A DNA stretch of 8,551 bases from Candidatus Falkowiibacteriota bacterium (GTDB lineage: Bacteria; Patescibacteriota; Patescibacteriia; Patescibacteriales; WJLG01). The notes under the pieces are model-generated. The model was not told the DNA's origin, searched no databases, and saw only the letters and a program-made list of their open reading frames with translations. Position 1 is the first letter of the stretch, and each line of letters opens with the position of its first letter. The stretch spans positions 1 through 8,551 of the forward strand of contig WJLG01000021.1 of NCBI GenBank assembly GCA_014728685.1, written 5' to 3'. Positions 6,310 through 8,551 of the stretch are shown here, one piece after another. The position numbers and the translations under genes are program-made.

Positions 6310-6328
6310 AAAATATAACTTTTGTCAA
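6302..6328 (-). promoter_or_regulatory. candidate promoter of the 186-aa gene
   Basis: Minus strand: perfect -35 TTGACA (6328-6323) and -10 GATAAT (6307-6302, 5 of 6). The spacer is 15 bp, shorter than the 17 bp of the other promoters here, so strength may be low or dependent on an activator. It lies in the short gap just after the xer stop. Confidence 0.5.
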
Positions 6329-6334
6329 TGGATA

Positions 6335-7294
6335 TTATTTTTTCAGGTCTTTGCCGCCGTGCATTTTTCGATGTACATCGCGCAATTGTTTGTTGGTGAC
6401 GTGAGTGTATATCTGGGTGGTGGCGATATTTTGGTGGCCTAGGAATTCTTGGACCAGTCTGAGATCAACGCCGTTCGAGAGCAGGTCAGTGGCAAAAGAG
6501 TGTCTAAGAGTATGCGGAGTGGCCATGACCGGCAAGCCGGCAATAACTACATATTTTTTAACGATATTTTCTATGGCACGATTGGTGAGCCTTCTTGGTT
6601 GCCCGGTCTTTTCTATGCCCGGTTTGTAATTTATAAATAGAGCCGGATCGATGTCCTGTCTTTTTTCCAGATATTTTTTCAAAGCATCGACCGCTCGAGA
6701 GGAGAAATAAACAGTCCTGATCTTGCTGCCTTTCCCCACAACCGCGATCTCAAGCTCTTTGGTGTCTTTTTTGATGCGCAGTTGATCGCGGTTCAAGGCG
6801 GAAAGCTCGGATATGCGCAGACCGGTAGAAAAAAAGGTTTCCAGGATAGCTCGATCGCGCAGTCCTTGTTCACTGGCCGTATCAGGCGAGGTCAAAAGCC
6901 TTTCGATCTGTTCAAGTGTTAAAAATTTAACTTCTTTGTCTTTTTTATCCTTAGCCAACTTAACCTTGGTGGGGGAGAGAGATTCGATGTTTCTTTCCAC
7001 AAAGAATTCCAGCATGCTTCTTAAAGCGATCAGATAATAGTTTTGGGTGGTTTTTTTAAGCGGAGCTTTTTTCTTCGGATCGATATGGCGAGAAAGAAAG
7101 ATGCGGTATTTAAGTATGTGTTCAGCAGTCAGCTTGGCCGGTGTAAGAGTAGGCATTTTGCTGTCATTGAGCCAAGTAAAGAATTTGTTCAGAAAACGCG
7201 AGTAATTCTCCTGGCTTTTAGCAGCGAGTCCTTTTTCTATCTCCAAATAGTCAAGATAGTCATTCAGATAGTCGTTTATAGGTCTTTGGGGCAT
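6335..7294 (-). CDS. xer: Xer-type tyrosine site-specific recombinase (XerC/XerD/XerA-like)
   Basis: A 319-aa tyrosine recombinase, complete at both ends. The N-terminal SAM-like core-binding domain (about 5-108; LEIEKGLAAKSQENYSR) is followed by the catalytic domain. All catalytic residues are visible: Arg160 in TGLRISEL, Lys188 in GKGSKIR, His261 and Arg264 in HTLRHSFAT, His287 in LGHQNIATTQ and nucleophile Tyr296 in IYTHV. Length, motifs and the C-terminal helix fit chromosomal Xer proteins, which resolve chromosome dimers at dif, better than phage integrases. The sequence alone does not separate XerC, XerD and single-recombinase types. A dif-like site lies 1.1 kb upstream (8395-8422), and part of it recurs at this gene's start. 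The start at 7294 has no SD; a promoter at 7321-7349 gives a leader of about 20 bases. Confidence 0.95.
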   Translation of the reverse strand: MPQRPINDYLNDYLDYLEIEKGLAAKSQENYSRFLNKFFTWLNDSKMPTLTPAKLTAEHILKYRIFLSRHIDPKKKAPLKKTTQNYYLIALRSMLEFFVERNIESLSPTKVKLAKDKKDKEVKFLTLEQIERLLTSPDTASEQGLRDRAILETFFSTGLRISELSALNRDQLRIKKDTKELEIAVVGKGSKIRTVYFSSRAVDALKKYLEKRQDIDPALFINYKPGIEKTGQPRRLTNRAIENIVKKYVVIAGLPVMATPHTLRHSFATDLLSNGVDLRLVQEFLGHQNIATTQIYTHVTNKQLRDVHRKMHGGKDLKK

Positions 7295-7311
7295 AATATT
7301 ATGCGAAGTAT
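7291..7311. promoter_or_regulatory. dif-like half site and palindrome at the xer start (possible Xer binding site)
   Basis: The 14-mer at 7298-7311 is, on the minus strand, ATACTTCGCATAAT, identical to 8393-8406 in the dif-like site. It overlaps a perfect 14-bp palindrome, GCATAAT then ATTATGC (7291-7304), which includes the xer start codon. The location, from the expected transcript start to the ATG, suits autorepression by Xer. Confidence 0.6.
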
Positions 7312-7320
7312 TATATTTTG

Positions 7321-7349
7321 ATTATATAATATTATGGAAAGCCCTTCAA
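7321..7349 (-). promoter_or_regulatory. promoter of xer
   Basis: Minus strand: -35 TTGAAG (7349-7344, 4 of 6), 17-bp spacer, perfect -10 TATAAT (7326-7321). Expected start is near 7314. A second TATAAT at 7315-7310 lacks a good -35. Confidence 0.7.
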
Positions 7350-7380
7350 TTGACAAGATAGTAAAATTATATTAGTTTAA

Positions 7381-7386
7381 TATAAT
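7381..7386 (+). promoter_or_regulatory. candidate -10 box of the three-gene operon
   Basis: Perfect TATAAT about 20 bases before the ATG at 7408, giving an expected start near 7393 just ahead of the ribosome binding site. No -35 lies at 16-18 bp; a perfect TTGACA (7350-7355) is 25 bp upstream, which is too far for standard sigma70 use. The promoter may be weak or need an activator. Confidence 0.45.
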
Positions 7387-7407
7387 GTTCATTAAAAAGG
7401 AGTTATC

Positions 7408-7725
7408 ATGAAAAGACCCACAAGAAGCGCAATCCTTAATTGGACCTTGGACAAGCTGGCGCGCGAAGCAGGAAAGAGGGGATATCCGCTTGCCAGGTTG
7501 TTCTTTCTTGCTCTTAAGTCAAGATTGAGAAATTATCCCGGAGCCTATCAGCGTGAAAGCTGGGAGCCGGTCAATATCAGATTAAGGACCGTGCTTTGTT
7601 ACCCTGCTAAAATTCATAAAAGGAATTTGTCCGGCATAGGGGATAAGGAGATCCGATCAACCAGAGCGTTCATCAAAAGTCTTGATCCAACCTTGGATTT
7701 CATACCTGACAAACCAATTTTTTAA
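7408..7725 (+). CDS. hypothetical protein (105 aa), paralog A of an RGYPLA/PGAY pair
   Basis: Family not recognised. Basic, probably cytoplasmic protein with an N-terminal helix (about 7-24), the motif RGYPLA at 24-29 followed by a hydrophobic/basic helix (ARLFFLALKSRLRN), PGAY at 44-47, a probable strand region (about 53-66) and a C-terminal part GIGDKE then AFIK and DFIP. These motifs recur in the same order in the gene at 8047, and the last 26 aligned positions (75-100 here, 85-110 there) match without gaps, so the two are diverged paralogs. This copy lacks about 16 residues between RGYPLA and PGAY. The start is fixed by AAGGAG (7397-7402), 5 bases before the ATG. It is the first gene of a plus-strand operon divergent from xer, 14 bases before the next gene. 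Confidence 0.8.
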   Translation: MKRPTRSAILNWTLDKLAREAGKRGYPLARLFFLALKSRLRNYPGAYQRESWEPVNIRLRTVLCYPAKIHKRNLSGIGDKEIRSTRAFIKSLDPTLDFIPDKPIF

Positions 7726-7739
7726 CAGAGGAGAAGCCT

Positions 7740-8012
7740 ATGTTCGATGAAAGCGGTAGAGAAACTTCGCTTCAAGAAGGTGATCTGATAATGCTTGAGT
7801 CTAAGCCGGGACAGAGAGGTGTAGCTGTAAAAGTTAAGCGCGGACAAAGATATCTCTATTGGCAACAAAACAGAGAAGACCATGTTCGCTTTATCCCGGG
7901 AGCTAATGGAAGCTCGATCATTCATATCGGTATAGTGATGGCGGCAGCTGCCGGCAGAGGGGCGAATGATGGTGGTTATCACTTAGGATCTTTCTTAGTG
8001 GCTGTAAGGTGA
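7740..8012 (+). CDS. hypothetical beta-rich protein (90 aa) between the two paralogs
   Basis: Not recognised. After a polar start, the segment LQEGDLIMLESKPGQRGVAV, then VKVKRGQRYLYWQQ and HVRFIP, alternates hydrophobic and polar residues with glycine turns, suggesting a small beta-barrel (SH3-like in appearance, unproven). The C-terminal third is small-residue rich (IGIVMAAAAGRGANDGG) and ends in a strand-like LGSFLVAVR. It has no signal peptide and no cysteine. AGGAG at 7729-7733 lies 6 bases before the ATG. Spacing of 14 bases to the gene before and 34 to the gene after, all on one strand with a single terminator, indicates one operon. Being placed between two paralogs suggests that the three products work together, which is inference only. 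Confidence 0.75.
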   Translation: MFDESGRETSLQEGDLIMLESKPGQRGVAVKVKRGQRYLYWQQNREDHVRFIPGANGSSIIHIGIVMAAAAGRGANDGGYHLGSFLVAVR

Positions 8013-8046
8013 TGACATAAAGAAATTTTAGCAGAAAGGATTTCTT

Positions 8047-8379
8047 ATGGCTGATAGAGTAGCAATTATAGAGGCTGTCAGATGGGACGTGAAAAAGATG
8101 AAACAGGAAGCCAAGGGGAGGGGGTATCCTCTCGCCGTGAGGTTCATCAAGATAGTCGCCGAATACTTAAAGGGAATGGAAAAGATTAAAAGCCAAGCCG
8201 TGCGTGCGGTGAACATTTCACATCCTGGTGCTTATCCTGATGATGTAGATCTTGGCATGTTCCTTAGAAAGAAGACAAGATGGTACGTGGTAAATGTGAT
8301 GGGGATAAATGAAAAACATGCCAAAGCGTTTGATCGTTTTGTAAAGGATGTAAATTTTGACTTATTATATCTGCCTTAA
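8047..8379 (+). CDS. hypothetical protein (110 aa), paralog B of an RGYPLA/PGAY pair
   Basis: Family not recognised; related to the protein at 7408. Helical N-terminus (6-24, AIIEAVRWDVKKMKQEA), RGYPLA at 25-30, a helix VRFIKIVAEYLKGMEKI, PGAY at 60-63, a strand region (RWYVVNVMGIN) and a C-terminal helix with FVK then LLYLP at the end. In the shared tail both copies keep G-I, a Lys three residues after the Ile, F-I/V-K and a final I/L-P. The protein is basic and probably cytoplasmic. AAAGGA (8035-8040) lies 6 bases before the ATG. It closes the three-gene operon, and the dif-like site begins 15 bases after its stop, before the operon terminator. The moderate similarity suggests an old duplication or two subunits of one complex rather than a recent copy. 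Confidence 0.8.
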   Translation: MADRVAIIEAVRWDVKKMKQEAKGRGYPLAVRFIKIVAEYLKGMEKIKSQAVRAVNISHPGAYPDDVDLGMFLRKKTRWYVVNVMGINEKHAKAFDRFVKDVNFDLLYLP

Positions 8380-8384
8380 AAATC

Positions 8385-8432
8385 TCTATACCATACTTCG
8401 CATAATGTAGATTAAGCGAAGTATCGTATAGA
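8385..8432. other. dif: dif-like Xer recombination site within a 48-bp imperfect inverted repeat
   Basis: The core (8395-8422) is 28 bp: left arm ACTTCGCATAA, centre TGTAGA, right arm TTAAGCGAAGT. The arms are inverted copies with one mismatch. The 11-6-11 layout is that of dif sites bound by Xer recombinases, and the core agrees with E. coli dif (recalled) at 20 of 28 positions, including an unbroken CGCATAATGTA. The symmetry continues outward (TCTATAC at 8385-8391 and GTATAGA at 8426-8432), giving 22-base arms with two mismatches around GTAG. Near-equal arms fit binding by a single recombinase. It lies after the last stop of the operon and before its terminator. Alternatives: an attachment site, or an RNA hairpin. 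Confidence 0.72.
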
Positions 8433-8434
8433 AC

Positions 8435-8461
8435 AAAAGCCTTGTTTTCAGGGCTTTTTTT
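8435..8461 (+). terminator. intrinsic terminator of the three-gene operon
   Basis: AAAAGCCTTG (8435-8444) pairs with CAGGGCTTTT (8449-8458), with one G-U pair, around a TTTT loop; seven T run from 8455 to 8461. The dif-like site lies upstream of it, so that site is probably transcribed. Confidence 0.85.
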
Positions 8462-8551
8462 GTATCTAAGTATCTACCTTTGAGTTTTATTTTATTTTTT
8501 ATAATTAATTTATATTTTTAATTACATAATTAATTACGTATTTAAATATGT
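8462..8551. other. AT-rich stretch without a gene at the window end
   Basis: Almost only A and T, with repeated TTAATTA-like words. A TATAAT at 8500-8505 with TTGAGT 14 bp upstream (8480-8485) could be a plus-strand promoter for a gene beyond the window, but the spacing is poor. Nothing else is seen. Confidence 0.5.

Noticed and set aside
7350..7378. Perfect TTGACA as -35 of the three-gene operon with TAGTTT as -10
   Set aside because: At 17 bp the -10 is poor (3 of 6), and the good TATAAT is 25 bp away, so it is not called as a full promoter.
8385..8432. Integron attC site or transcription terminator
   Set aside because: There is no RYYYAAC/GTTRRRY core pair and no integron integrase features in Xer, and no T-run directly after the repeat; the separate hairpin at 8435-8461 is the terminator.
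1..8551. CRISPR arrays, tRNA, rRNA, transposases or riboswitches
   Set aside because: No regularly spaced repeats, cloverleaf or rRNA-like stretches, or transposase motifs were seen, and all intergenic gaps are under 200 bases.

Overview
The window looks like a piece of chromosome from a small-genome bacterium, most likely of the Candidate Phyla Radiation (Patescibacteria, Parcubacteria-like). The grounds are compact gene packing, many unrecognised small proteins, a CTP synthase with diverged signatures (GEYQN and PQGWG where most bacteria have GDIES and PGGFG), housekeeping genes without Shine-Dalgarno sequences and one apparently leaderless gene. TGA ends several genes in plausible places, so the TGA=Gly code of Gracilibacteria/SR1 is not in use. 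The phylum assignment is inference.

Layout. (1) 1-3568, plus strand: the 3' end of a tsaC/Sua5-type tRNA threonylcarbamoyladenylate synthase, a membrane-anchored S41 C-terminal processing protease with PDZ domain (ctpA), CTP synthase (pyrG) and a small unknown helical protein, read as one operon and closed by two hairpins at 3537-3604. (2) 3604-4344: ribosomal protein L27 (rpmA, minus) and a very acidic 75-aa protein (plus), driven by back-to-back promoters whose -35 boxes form a perfect 9-bp inverted repeat. (3) 4342-5678: a secreted coiled-coil LytM/M23 peptidoglycan hydrolase of EnvC/PcsB type. Its promoter overlaps the preceding terminator and its mRNA should start at or next to the ATG. 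It ends in a 12-bp bidirectional terminator. (4) 5703-7294, minus strand: an unknown 186-aa helical protein and a complete Xer-type tyrosine recombinase. (5) 7408-8461, plus strand: a three-gene operon of unknown small proteins. The first and third are diverged paralogs (motifs RGYPLA, PGAY and a GI...K...F-I/V-K...P tail). Downstream are a 28-bp dif-like site with 11-bp arms and 6-bp centre, and a terminator. (6) 8462-8551: an AT-rich tail with no gene.

The most interesting part is region 4-5. A lone Xer recombinase gene lies about 1.1 kb from a nearly symmetric dif-like site that matches E. coli dif at 20 of 28 positions, and 14 bases of that site recur in the xer promoter/start region. This suggests a single-recombinase chromosome-dimer-resolution system with autoregulation, or a Xer-mobilised module carrying the unknown operon. 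A second pattern is that all six unrecognised small genes have a Shine-Dalgarno sequence, while all five recognised genes whose starts are visible lack one.
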